Source of the DNA: Bacillota bacterium
Lineage (GTDB): Bacteria > Bacillota > Clostridia > Christensenellales > UMGS416
Assembly (NCBI GenBank): GCA_023421955.1
Contig: JAEZSE010000041.1
Span: 75,599 to 139,598 of the forward strand
Direction: 5' to 3'
DNA: 64,000 nt
The notes beneath the pieces are model-generated. The model was not told the DNA's origin, did not search any database, and saw nothing but the letters and a program-made list of their open reading frames with translations. Of this stretch, positions 8,504 to 17,422 are shown piece by piece. Position 1 is the stretch's first letter. The number at the start of each line of letters is the position of its first letter. A program made the translations under genes and the position numbers.

Positions 8504-8526
8504 TGAAAGTGTAAATAGCACTTTCA
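8504..8526. promoter_or_regulatory. Inverted repeat upstream of the large exported protein gene
   Basis: TGAAAGTG (8504-8511) and CACTTTCA (8519-8526) are perfect 8-base arms around a 7-base spacer, in the region between two divergent genes. It could be an operator for either the XRE-type regulator or the downstream gene. No T-tract follows, so it is not a terminator. Confidence 0.4.
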
Positions 8527-8644
8527 AATGGACGTTATTTGAAGTAAGATGCCATTGTATTACTCGTTCTGTTTCCTTGGTGTTTACAGTGGAATTATTC
8601 CAGGATCGAGCAGTTTGTGGCCTTATTGATCGGGAGGTGCTCCT

Positions 8645-11533
8645 ATGAAGAACCTGTTGAAGAAGCGTTGGCTGATTGGCCTGTGCTGTGGGATCGTTAT
8701 GATCGCTCTTGCCGCCATCTTCATTTTTACAGTAAGCAAGCCAACCGGGCAGGATCACACAGTTGCTGCAACTCCCAGCCCACCCCCCGAGACCGCCTTA
8801 TCCGCCGAGCTGTCAACAGGAGACGGTATGAGCGACCGGGAGCGTTACGACGCCTACAGCCATGAGAACGACCCTGCCCACCCGGTGCTGGATGTGAAGG
8901 TGTCGCTTCAGATTTCCAATCTGGGCAGCCAGCCCGGTGCCCCTCGGCCGCAGGACCTTGCCAATGAATACCCCTTGCCAAGCATCCGGCGAACCGAAAA
9001 GCCTGATGTTACGCCTGCAGCAACAGAAGAGCCCTCCCCGTCGGTTACGCTGAGCCCTGGCGCACCGGGGCTCAGGCCGGGGGTTGGCCTGCCCAAAATT
9101 ATGCTGCCTGATTTATACATCATCAGCCCCAAGGTGGATGGCCCGCAGATTGCCGGCGATTCCCTCAAGCTTTCCTGGAAGTATTCCGGTGGGAGAAAGG
9201 TGACCTTTACCGTTCTTTTGAGCACCGACAAAGGCAAAAGCTTTCATCCTCTAAAGAAGGGGCTCTCTGCAGAGGAATACACATTGACGTTTCCCAACAC
9301 GCCGTCAAAGCATTGTGTCCTTCGCGTTTCTGCCATGCTGGGTGACAAGGTATACAAAACCGCCGATACCTCCGAGTTTATCCTGGTGGCTGCGCCTGTG
9401 CCTGCACCGGCGCCCATCGAAAATTATGCCGACCCCCAGGTGCAATACGTGAATCTGCCGGGCTTGCGCATCAGCAGCGAGTCCGGGCTTCCGATCTGGT
9501 TCAGGGCCGAGAACCATGCGGATACCGCTGCCAAGCTGGTCTGGCAGCTGTCCAAAGTGCCATTTACAGGCACAAAGGAAATCTTTGGCCAGGAAAGCGG
9601 AATCCTCGCCAGCGGCGATATCGCCAAGACCGGCGGCGAATTCCCGGTTGATCTCAAGACGCTTTGCGAGGAACTCGCAAAACCAGACGCCGAGCGGGGC
9701 GCTGGTGTGCCCTTTTTGCCGCGGCGGAGCGTATATGAATTCTATCTGCGTGTGGTGGCGCTGGATGAAGGCGGAAACTGCATTGGCGATCCGGGCCGCG
9801 GCATCGGCTTTTCGTATGGCAAGCCGGAAATCATTGAAAACCTGCAATCCACATCCCTGACGGAAAACTCGCAAATCAGGATCATGATGGAGATGCCCGT
9901 GCCATACACCTCGTATCAGACCACCTGGGAGCGCGTTGCTCCCGATGTTTACAACGCAGACCCCAGCAATCCTTCCGACAGGGTGCTCTTTTCCGGAAGT
10001 GAGTCGCAGGAGGCTTCGGGCATCATCCAGAAAGCTGTGCGTGTTGAGCTGCAGGTTGCTACCTCGCCATTTACCAACGCGAACACCCTGGGGCTTTCGC
10101 AGCCTGCGGGGCTTGTCTACAGCAGTGTGGATGTTGCGCCGGACATCGGTGAATCCTCTGGCGCCTATACCTATCTGACGCCATGGTACCATGGGCTTGA
10201 GTATCAGAAGTTCGTGCCCTCGAAAGATGAACTGGACGCAATGGGTGGCATCTACTACTATGTCCGCGGCATTTTCTATGTGCCAGATGCTGACAACCCC
10301 TCCAAGCTGAGGCCCTATCCGTCGGAAACGCTCACCATCGCGTTTCGGGCTACCTCGGCGCACAAGAACGAAGTGAAGCGAATCCCGGTCAAGTCCGACA
10401 TGCCTTATGTGCAATTTCTGGACTATTATCCCATTGAATGGCAAGACCCTAATTATGATGAGTATTATGAGGTTGCCCGTCCAATGGAAGCGCAGGAGAT
10501 GACATTCTCCGTCCGGTGCGCCGATGGCACCCGGATCCCCAGTTATGTTTCTGCCAAGGCGAATGGGTGGACAACCGAGCAATACCAGGCGCTGCTGGAT
10601 GATCGGTTGCCTGTTGGCTCGGTCATTCATTATGTGAAGGCAGAACCGGGGTTTTGGGATGAGTTTTTCGGCCTGCTCGAGGCGATCTACTCCGGCGTGT
10701 CCAACGCCTATGCCAATGCCAAGGCTTCCGTTGTTTCGCTGGTGGACTACATTCCGCTCATTGGTGACGACGCGCGCGCTCTTCTCAAGAAAGCGGCAGC
10801 TTATGCCATTGATTACGGTCTGATGTCCATCGGGCTGCCGCCCACGCTGCCCAACCTCGATCAGCTGGCTGAGGGGGGCATGGACTATGTGATGAAGCTG
10901 GCCGTCGATGAGGCGCTGCAAGCCGCCGGTGTGCCGGCAGACAGCCAGGCTGCGCAGGAAATCACGGAAAAAGTGCGCGAGCGGGTCGCTAAGGAAATCA
11001 CAGATGAGTTGAAAAAATCCATGCTGGCGCAAAACCAGAACCCGCTCACGGTTGGGTTCCTTCGCCTGGACACTGGCAGGCTTTACCAGCCGGCATATGT
11101 GGACGTGTTCGTCTGCAATTATACCAAAACGCGCCCGACCCGGCCCGGTTATGTGTTTGTCGGCTCCGGAAACGGGTTTGATGTATACAAGTCGCGGTGC
11201 GTTCCCATCCCCGTGCTGCAGCCTGGAGAGCATGTGACCATCCGCATCTATCTGGATCATTTGCGCAACAAGTATGATGGATACAACAAGTATTTCGACA
11301 AGATATATTACGGCAATTCAGAAACGTCCTACAAGTTGACTGTGTATACCAGCTTCGATCTTCCGGATGTGAAGCAGGAAGCCATGGAGCAGGGGCTCAA
11401 AGCTGCGCCGCTGCCATATGTTACTGAGTTTGTATATGACCATGAGTTTTATCGCTACGAGCAGGAGTTTGTGCCAGCCGAGGGGATTTATATCTCAGAT
11501 CCGGCTCCAAACGCACAGGACTTTTTGGATTGA
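8645..11533 (+). CDS. Large exported or membrane-anchored protein of unknown function
   Basis: A 962-residue protein I do not recognise. Residues 1-30 are a Lys/Arg start followed by a hydrophobic helix (WLIGLCCGIVMIALAAIFIF) with no clear cleavage site or lipobox, so it is probably anchored outside the membrane. Pro/Thr/Ser-rich linkers follow around residues 40-60 and 115-140. Residues 160-250 look like an immunoglobulin-like beta domain (LKLSWKYSGGRKVTFTVLLS). Further beta-rich modules run to about 670. An amphipathic helical segment (about 680-800, with SIGLPPTLPNLDQLAEGG) precedes a final beta domain. The start has GGGAGGTG about 8 bases upstream. It is monocistronic, with a strong terminator after it. 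A surface or cell-wall role is an inference from topology only. Confidence 0.8.
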   Translation: MKNLLKKRWLIGLCCGIVMIALAAIFIFTVSKPTGQDHTVAATPSPPPETALSAELSTGDGMSDRERYDAYSHENDPAHPVLDVKVSLQISNLGSQPGAPRPQDLANEYPLPSIRRTEKPDVTPAATEEPSPSVTLSPGAPGLRPGVGLPKIMLPDLYIISPKVDGPQIAGDSLKLSWKYSGGRKVTFTVLLSTDKGKSFHPLKKGLSAEEYTLTFPNTPSKHCVLRVSAMLGDKVYKTADTSEFILVAAPVPAPAPIENYADPQVQYVNLPGLRISSESGLPIWFRAENHADTAAKLVWQLSKVPFTGTKEIFGQESGILASGDIAKTGGEFPVDLKTLCEELAKPDAERGAGVPFLPRRSVYEFYLRVVALDEGGNCIGDPGRGIGFSYGKPEIIENLQSTSLTENSQIRIMMEMPVPYTSYQTTWERVAPDVYNADPSNPSDRVLFSGSESQEASGIIQKAVRVELQVATSPFTNANTLGLSQPAGLVYSSVDVAPDIGESSGAYTYLTPWYHGLEYQKFVPSKDELDAMGGIYYYVRGIFYVPDADNPSKLRPYPSETLTIAFRATSAHKNEVKRIPVKSDMPYVQFLDYYPIEWQDPNYDEYYEVARPMEAQEMTFSVRCADGTRIPSYVSAKANGWTTEQYQALLDDRLPVGSVIHYVKAEPGFWDEFFGLLEAIYSGVSNAYANAKASVVSLVDYIPLIGDDARALLKKAAAYAIDYGLMSIGLPPTLPNLDQLAEGGMDYVMKLAVDEALQAAGVPADSQAAQEITEKVRERVAKEITDELKKSMLAQNQNPLTVGFLRLDTGRLYQPAYVDVFVCNYTKTRPTRPGYVFVGSGNGFDVYKSRCVPIPVLQPGEHVTIRIYLDHLRNKYDGYNKYFDKIYYGNSETSYKLTVYTSFDLPDVKQEAMEQGLKAAPLPYVTEFVYDHEFYRYEQEFVPAEGIYISDPAPNAQDFLD

Positions 11534-11562
11534 GCTGCGGCAGCCATATTACTATCAATCCG

Positions 11563-11593
11563 CAGGAAGCGCCCGTCTGGGCGCTTCCTGTTT
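11563..11593 (+). terminator. Rho-independent terminator
   Basis: CAGGAAGCGCCC (11563-11574) and GGGCGCTTCCTG (11579-11590) form a perfect 12-bp stem with a GTCT loop, followed by TTTC. It ends the transcript of the large exported protein. Confidence 0.8.
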
Positions 11594-11692
11594 CAAAGGG
11601 GCGAATTGACCCAATGAGACAGGTTGTTGAGTCGCACGCATTTTCCGGGTAAACAACGTGAAAATAGTGAAACATCAGGGAATAATCAGAGA

Positions 11693-11721
11693 TTGCCTGA
11701 ATGACCAACAAAAAATATAAT
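11693..11721 (+). promoter_or_regulatory. Promoter of the GH42/LacI/GH31 operon
   Basis: TTGCCT (11693-11698) and TATAAT (11716-11721) are 17 bases apart, 57 bases upstream of the GH42 start. It is the only good promoter before the three co-directional genes. Confidence 0.65.
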
Positions 11722-11778
11722 GAGTGGGTATCAATGGATGCTGATCCAGCGCACCGCCCCAAATAACAGGAGGTTCCT

Positions 11779-13827
11779 ATGAAATACCCGCCGATTGTGA
11801 AAAACTTCCCCCATATGCTCCATGGCGGCGACTATAACCCCGACCAGTGGCGTGCCAACAAGGAGATCTGGCTGGAAGATATGCGCCTGGCCGGGGTGGC
11901 CCACATTAACTCGCTTTCAGTGGGCATCTTCAGCTGGACAGCGCTGGAGCCTGCGGAAGGCCAATATGACTTCTCCTGGCTCGATGAGATCATGGACATG
12001 CTGGCCGAGAACAAGATTGTCGCCGTGCTGGCCACACCATCCGGCGCTCGGCCTGCCTGGATGAGCCAGAAATACCCCGAGGTGCTGCGGGTGAATGCCG
12101 ACCGCCGCCGCATCCTGCACGGCGATCGCCACAATCACTGCTACACCTCCCCGATCTATCGGGAAAAGGTGCGGCAGATCAACACATTGCTGGCCGAGCG
12201 CTACAAGGATCACCCGGCGCTGGGCGTGTGGCATCTTTCCAACGAATATAACGGCGAATGCCACTGTGAGCTTTGCCAACAGGCCTTCCGGCAGTGGCTG
12301 AAGGCGCGTTATGGGTCGCTGGACGCGCTGAACCACGCCTGGTGGACGGCCTTCTGGAGCCACACCTATACCGACTGGAGCCAGATCGAGTCTCCTTCGC
12401 CGATCGGGGAACAGGCCGTGCATGGCCTGACGCTGGACTGGAAGCGCTTTGTGACCGAGCAGACACTGGATTTCATGAAGGCCGAGATGGAGCCCTTGCG
12501 CCGCATCACGCCCGGTGTGCCCTGCACGACCAACATGATGGGCCTATATGACGGTGTGAATTACTACCGCCTCTCCGAGGCGCTGGATGTGGCCTCGTGG
12601 GACAATTACCCCATGTGGCGCAGCGACGAGGGAGACCTGGAGGTGGCGCTGCAGGCAGCGATGATCCATGACCTGAACCGGATGTTGAAAGACGGGCGTC
12701 CATTCATGACAATGGAGAGCAGCCCATCAGCCACTAACTGGCAGCCCGTCGGCAAGCTGCGGCGGCCGGGGCTTCAGGTGCTGCAAAGCCTGCAGGTGGT
12801 GGCCCATGGCAGCGACACCGTGCAGTATTTCCAGTTTCGCAAATCCCGCGGGAGCTTTGAGAAATTTCATGGCGCGGTCATCGACCATGTGGGTACGGAG
12901 CACACCCGCGTGTTCCGCGAGGTGGCAGACACCGGCAAGGCGCTGGAGAAGCTGGATGCCGTGATCGGTGCTGCCAAGCCCTCGCAGGTGGCGCTCATCT
13001 ATGATGTGGAAAACCGCTGGGCCATTGACACCATGATGGGGTTCAAGCGGGAGAAGCATTACGTTGAAACGCTCCGGGAGCATTACGGGCCGTTTTGGAA
13101 GGCCGGGGTATCGGTGGATGTGATTGACAGCACCAAGCCCCTTGCCGGCTACAAGCTGGTCGTGGCACCCATGCTCTACATGCTTCGCCCCGGCATGGCG
13201 GAAAAGATTGAGGCCTTTGTACGCGGGGGCGGCACCTTTGTGGCCACCTATATGACCGGCTATGTGGATGAGCACGACCTGTGCTTCCTGGGCGGCTTCC
13301 CCGGCCCCATCAAGGATGTGCTTGGCGTCTGGTGCGAGGAGCTGGATGCCCTCTTCCCCGAGGAGCGCCGCGCTGTGGAGTGGAATGGTGCCCGTTATGA
13401 AGCCCGCGATTTCTGCGAGGTGGTGCACGCCACCGGAGCAAAGGCGGTTGGCCGCTATCTGGAGGATTTTTACGAAGGCTGCCCGGCTGTGACGGTGAAC
13501 CAATACGGCAAGGGAGAAGCCTGGTTTGTAGCCGCCAGGCTGGACGACCGGTTCCAGGAGGCCTTCTTCGGCGCGCTCATGGCCAAGCTGGGCATCCGTG
13601 GCCCCCTTGTGGCCAAGCCTCCGGCGGGCTGCTCGGTGCAATCTCGCACCGACGGGGAGACAGAGACTGTCTTCGTGATGAACTTCATGCCGCAGCCGGT
13701 GTCTGTGGACGTGGGTGAGGGCGGGGTCAGCATGGTATCCGGCGGCCGGATCAGCGGGGTGCTTACTGTGCCGCCCAGAGGCTTCCAGGTGTTCTCAAGG
13801 GCATGCCCCAAGCAGGAAGGGATTTGA
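11779..13827 (+). CDS. Beta-galactosidase, glycoside hydrolase family 42
   Basis: A 682-residue cytoplasmic enzyme of normal family length that cleaves beta-galactosides. It has the (beta/alpha)8 barrel with the acid/base Glu156 in WHLSNEYNGE and the nucleophile Glu313 in FMTMESSPS. Cys121, Cys161, Cys163 and Cys166 match the four-Cys zinc site of many GH42 enzymes. A trimerisation/Rossmann-like domain (about 390-600) and a small C-terminal beta domain follow. AGGAGG lies 8 bases before the ATG. There is no signal peptide, so the substrate must be imported. It leads an operon with a LacI regulator (4-base gap) and an alpha-xylosidase. The pairing with the xylosidase suggests galactosylated xyloglucan fragments, an inference. 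Confidence 0.95.
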   Translation: MKYPPIVKNFPHMLHGGDYNPDQWRANKEIWLEDMRLAGVAHINSLSVGIFSWTALEPAEGQYDFSWLDEIMDMLAENKIVAVLATPSGARPAWMSQKYPEVLRVNADRRRILHGDRHNHCYTSPIYREKVRQINTLLAERYKDHPALGVWHLSNEYNGECHCELCQQAFRQWLKARYGSLDALNHAWWTAFWSHTYTDWSQIESPSPIGEQAVHGLTLDWKRFVTEQTLDFMKAEMEPLRRITPGVPCTTNMMGLYDGVNYYRLSEALDVASWDNYPMWRSDEGDLEVALQAAMIHDLNRMLKDGRPFMTMESSPSATNWQPVGKLRRPGLQVLQSLQVVAHGSDTVQYFQFRKSRGSFEKFHGAVIDHVGTEHTRVFREVADTGKALEKLDAVIGAAKPSQVALIYDVENRWAIDTMMGFKREKHYVETLREHYGPFWKAGVSVDVIDSTKPLAGYKLVVAPMLYMLRPGMAEKIEAFVRGGGTFVATYMTGYVDEHDLCFLGGFPGPIKDVLGVWCEELDALFPEERRAVEWNGARYEARDFCEVVHATGAKAVGRYLEDFYEGCPAVTVNQYGKGEAWFVAARLDDRFQEAFFGALMAKLGIRGPLVAKPPAGCSVQSRTDGETETVFVMNFMPQPVSVDVGEGGVSMVSGGRISGVLTVPPRGFQVFSRACPKQEGI

Positions 13828-13831
13828 TGCC

Positions 13832-14887
13832 ATGACGGGGGATGAAATCGCAAAACTGGCAGGGGTGTCCAGAAGCACGGTGTCCAGGGTAATTAACAAC
13901 TACAGCAACGTGCCCGAAGAGACACGTCGCAGGGTGATGGAGATCATCGAGCAATATGATTACCGGCCAAACGCCCTTGCGCAGTCGCTGGCGGGAAAAG
14001 CTCAAAACACCGTGGGGCTGTTCATCATCGGCATCGTGGAAAACGATGTGGATTACCGGATCTATCAGAACAACTACTTCGCGCCCTATCTGGAAATTAT
14101 CATTGATGAGATGAATTCCAGGGGGTACTACACGCTTGTCAACATCATCTATTCGAAGAATGATTACGACAAGATCAAGCAAGCCTATCGCCAGAAGAGG
14201 GTGGATGGGTGCATTGTCATCGGCACGGAGGCCGATACCAGCGTCTATCGCGACATCCTGGAGTCCGGCTGCCCCTTGTCCATTATCGATCTGGCCCCGG
14301 ATGACGCGAAGAAGCTACAGCGCATCCAGGCAAGTCTCTCCGTGATCAACACGATGGATTACCAGGGTGCCTATGACGCTGTGGAATACCTCATCGAGCT
14401 GGGGCATCGGGAGATCGGCCTGCTAGCCGGGCGCGAGACCACCCACTCCGGGCGGGAGCGTTTTCTCGCTTATCAGGATGCGATGCGCAAGCACAACCTG
14501 CCCATCCGGGAGGATTTCCTGCTCAAGGGTGAATTCAGCAAAAACAAAACCGTGCGCGAGCTGACCAGCCTGATCGAGCGCGGCACGCTGCCCACCGCCA
14601 TCTTCTCCTGCAACGACGATATGGCGCTGGCGGCGATCCGTCTGCTGATTTCCCGGGGCATCCGCGTGCCGGAGGACATCTCTGTCATGGGGTTTGATGA
14701 CATCGCGATCGCCTCTCAAGTCATCCCCGCGCTGACAACGATGAAAATCCCGATCTTTGAGATCGCGCGAAAGGCCGCCGACGCGATGATCAGCGCGCTG
14801 GAAAGCGGCAGCAAGTCACACAGCATCATCAGCTACCCCACGGAGCTTATGGTCCGGGATTCTTGCGCCCGCTATCAGGGCAGTTGA
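13832..14887 (+). CDS. LacI-family transcriptional regulator
   Basis: A 351-residue regulator. The N-terminal helix-turn-helix and hinge helix read EIAKLAGVSRSTVSRVINN, then YRPNALAQSLAG. A periplasmic-binding-protein-like sugar domain follows, with the conserved AIFSCNDDMALAAIRLL and VMGFDDIAIASQVIPALTT. I chose the ATG at 13832, four bases after the GH42 stop, because upstream in-frame codons lie inside the GH42 gene and would precede the helix-turn-helix. It probably represses its own operon in response to a galactoside or xyloside. I could not find a clear LacI-type palindrome at the operon promoter. Confidence 0.95.
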   Translation: MTGDEIAKLAGVSRSTVSRVINNYSNVPEETRRRVMEIIEQYDYRPNALAQSLAGKAQNTVGLFIIGIVENDVDYRIYQNNYFAPYLEIIIDEMNSRGYYTLVNIIYSKNDYDKIKQAYRQKRVDGCIVIGTEADTSVYRDILESGCPLSIIDLAPDDAKKLQRIQASLSVINTMDYQGAYDAVEYLIELGHREIGLLAGRETTHSGRERFLAYQDAMRKHNLPIREDFLLKGEFSKNKTVRELTSLIERGTLPTAIFSCNDDMALAAIRLLISRGIRVPEDISVMGFDDIAIASQVIPALTTMKIPIFEIARKAADAMISALESGSKSHSIISYPTELMVRDSCARYQGS

Positions 14888-14931
14888 GGCAACCCAGTGT
14901 AATCATCAATACTGTTGTAAAGGGGACTCCA

Positions 14932-17253
14932 ATGAAATTCACAGACGGTTACTGGCATATCCGGCAAGGCATGACGATCCACAACCCGGTGGAGATCCGG
15001 GATATTGTTGTAGGTGGCGATTCCGTCACGATTTACGCGGCGTGCAAACGCATCGTTCACCGGGGTGACACGCTGAACGCCCCGCTGCTCACGCTGGAGT
15101 ATAGCGCCCCGATGCCCGATGTGATCCGCGTGAAGGCATGCCACCACATGGGCGGGCTGGATGCCAACCCCCGTTTCGGTTTGAACGTCACCGGCAATGG
15201 TGCCGCGCAGGCAGGGGAGGACGAAGCAAGCGCCTGGCTGAAGAGCGGTGCACTGGAAGTGCGCATCCAAAAAGCAGGCAGTTGGCGCGTGGATTATCTG
15301 CTGGATGGCAGGCGCATCACCGGCAACGGCGTAAAAAGCACTGGCTATGTGCTTGATGGCGATACCTCATACATGCGCGAGCAGCTGGACCTGGGCGTTG
15401 GTGAGCTTGTCTACGGCCTGGGGGAGCGGTTTACCCCCTTCGTGAAAAACGGCCAGGCTGTTGATATCTGGAATGAGGACGGTGGCACCTCCAGCGAGCA
15501 GGCTTATAAGAGCATTCCATTTTATGTGACCAGCCGGGGCTATGGCGTGTTTGTGAACCACCCGGAGCGAGTGAGCTATGAGATCCAGTCGGAAAACGCC
15601 TCCCGCGCGCAGTTCAGCGTGGCAGGGGAGTGCCTGGACTACTTCATCATCGGCGGAGCTTCATTGAAAGAGGTGTTGTCCAACTACACCAGGCTCACCG
15701 GCCGCCCGGCCCTGCCGCCGGCATGGTCGTTCGGGCTGTGGCTTACCACGTCGTTCACCACCAACTATGATGAGGCCACGGTGAACAGCTTCATCGACGG
15801 CATGATCGCCCGCGACCTGCCGCTGCATGTGTTCCACTTTGATTGCTTCTGGATGAAGGAATACCAGTGGTGTGACTTCACGTGGGACAGCGCCGTCTTC
15901 CCGGACCCGGAGGGGATGCTCCGACGCCTGAAAGCGAAGGGCCTCAAAATCTGCGTGTGGATCAACTCCTACATCGCGCAGAAATCCAGCTTGTTCCAGG
16001 AGGGGAAAGAGAAGGGCTATCTGGTCAGGCGGCCCGACGGCAGCGTGTGGCAGTGGGACCGTTGGCAGGCCGGCATGGGCCTGGTGGACTTCACAAACCC
16101 CGAGGCCGTGGCCTGGTATCAGGGCAAATTGAAGGCGCTGCTGGATATGGGCGTGGATTGCTTCAAGACCGACTTCGGCGAGCGGATCCCCACTGACGTG
16201 GTCTACTTCGATGGGTCTGACCCGGTGAAGATGCACAACTACTACACGTTCCTGTATAACAAGGCGGTCTTTGACCTGCTGCGGAGGGAACGGGGCGAGA
16301 ATGAGGCTGTATTGTTCGCCCGCTCGGCCACTGCCGGCGGCCAGCAGTTCCCGGTGCACTGGGGTGGCGACTGCGTGGCCACCTATGAGTCCATGGCCGA
16401 AACGCTGCGCGGCGGGCTGTCACTGGCATTGAGCGGCTTTTCCTTCTGGAGCCATGACATCAGCGGCTTTGAGAAAACCGCCTCGCCAGACCTTTTCAAG
16501 CGCTGGGTCGCCTTCGGCCTGCTCTCCTCCCACAGCAGGCTGCACGGCAACGAAAGTTACCGCGTGCCATGGCTGTTTGACGAGGAAGCGGTGGACGTGC
16601 TGCGGTTCTTCACCAGGCTCAAGTGCAGCCTGATGCCCACCATCTATTCTGAATCGTGCCAGTCTGCGAAGTCCGGTGTGCCGGTGATGCGGCCTATGGT
16701 GCTGGAGTTTCCGGAAGACAAGACCTGCTGCTATCTGGACAGGCAATACATGCTGGGCGACTCGCTGCTGGTGGCGCCTGTGTTCTCCGCAGACGGCATC
16801 GCGGAGTATTATCTTCCCGATGGCGTCTGGACAAACTTCATCACCGGGGAAAAGGCACAGGGCGGCCGGTGGGTCCGCGAGCCGCATGGCTATTTGAGCG
16901 TGCCGCTGATGGCGCGGCCTAATTCCGTGATCGCCGTAGGTGCCAATAATACCAAGCCTGACTATGATTACTGTGACGGCTTGGTGTTCCATCTGTTTGA
17001 GATCCAAGACGGGGAAGCCATCTCGCGGACGGTCTATGGCACCGACGGCAGCCCGGCGATGAGCTTGTCGGTGAAACGCGGCGGCAAGCAACTTGAGATC
17101 ACCGCTTCTCCCACCGGCAAACCCTGGAGCGTGCTGCTCAGGGGCATGCAGGCCGTGGCCGGTGTGAATGGTGCAACGGTGGAAACGCAGCAACTGGGCT
17201 TGGCCCTCCATGCGGCGGAAAACACCAGCAAGATTGTTGTCTCACTGCTCTGA
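14932..17253 (+). CDS. yicI: Alpha-xylosidase, glycoside hydrolase family 31 (YicI type)
   Basis: A 773-residue cytoplasmic enzyme, almost exactly the length of E. coli YicI (772). The nucleophile is Asp414 in FKTDFGE and the acid/base is Asp480 in WGGDCVATYES, each two positions before the YicI residues 416 and 482. The xylose-pocket residues are also kept: HFDCFWMK gives the Cys-Phe pair, and the Lys two before the nucleophile is present. This supports removal of alpha-1,6-xylosyl groups such as those of isoprimeverose rather than glucosidase action. The start is the ATG behind AAGGGGACTCC, after the LacI stop. A terminator follows directly, closing the operon. Confidence 0.93.
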   Translation: MKFTDGYWHIRQGMTIHNPVEIRDIVVGGDSVTIYAACKRIVHRGDTLNAPLLTLEYSAPMPDVIRVKACHHMGGLDANPRFGLNVTGNGAAQAGEDEASAWLKSGALEVRIQKAGSWRVDYLLDGRRITGNGVKSTGYVLDGDTSYMREQLDLGVGELVYGLGERFTPFVKNGQAVDIWNEDGGTSSEQAYKSIPFYVTSRGYGVFVNHPERVSYEIQSENASRAQFSVAGECLDYFIIGGASLKEVLSNYTRLTGRPALPPAWSFGLWLTTSFTTNYDEATVNSFIDGMIARDLPLHVFHFDCFWMKEYQWCDFTWDSAVFPDPEGMLRRLKAKGLKICVWINSYIAQKSSLFQEGKEKGYLVRRPDGSVWQWDRWQAGMGLVDFTNPEAVAWYQGKLKALLDMGVDCFKTDFGERIPTDVVYFDGSDPVKMHNYYTFLYNKAVFDLLRRERGENEAVLFARSATAGGQQFPVHWGGDCVATYESMAETLRGGLSLALSGFSFWSHDISGFEKTASPDLFKRWVAFGLLSSHSRLHGNESYRVPWLFDEEAVDVLRFFTRLKCSLMPTIYSESCQSAKSGVPVMRPMVLEFPEDKTCCYLDRQYMLGDSLLVAPVFSADGIAEYYLPDGVWTNFITGEKAQGGRWVREPHGYLSVPLMARPNSVIAVGANNTKPDYDYCDGLVFHLFEIQDGEAISRTVYGTDGSPAMSLSVKRGGKQLEITASPTGKPWSVLLRGMQAVAGVNGATVETQQLGLALHAAENTSKIVVSLL

Positions 17254-17272
17254 TCAGACCTGAGTAGAAACG

Positions 17273-17302
17273 AAAACTCCCGCCCGAAAGGGCGGGAGTT
17301 TT
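17273..17302. terminator. Strong terminator after the GH31 gene
   Basis: AAAACTCCCGCCC (17273-17285) and GGGCGGGAGTTTT (17290-17302) form a perfect 13-bp stem with a GAAA loop. With A and T tracts at both ends it can work for both the plus-strand GH31 operon and minus-strand traffic. Confidence 0.88.
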
Positions 17303-17335
17303 GTGTTTATTCATTGGCATAGAGCCACCGGTCTT

Positions 17336-17422
17336 AGTGTACTTGACGGCATTGTCCAGCAGATTGGTGAGCACCTGCACGATGAGCTTTCCATTCATGG
17401 GCAGGGAGGCAGCTACTTCATC
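17336..17422 (-). pseudogene. Remnant: ATP-binding N-box of a KdpD-like sensor kinase
   Basis: On the minus strand the reading LPMNGKLIVQVLTNLLDNAV followed by KYT matches the first ATP-binding box of KdpD-type histidine kinases (VPMDGKLIEQVLINLLDNAIKYT). Homology begins inside the last codons of the trkA-like gene in another frame and stops after 29 residues. The rest of the kinase is absent. Because KdpD kinases govern potassium uptake, its position at the end of a potassium-transport pair suggests an ancestral regulated locus that lost the kinase. Confidence 0.6.

Noticed and set aside
9305..11260. A 651-codon minus-strand reading frame opposite the large exported protein
   Set aside because: Its length comes from high GC content in the antisense frame. 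The translation has low-complexity His/Arg/Gln composition and no motif, and the plus-strand gene has a strong ribosome binding site, signal segment and terminator.
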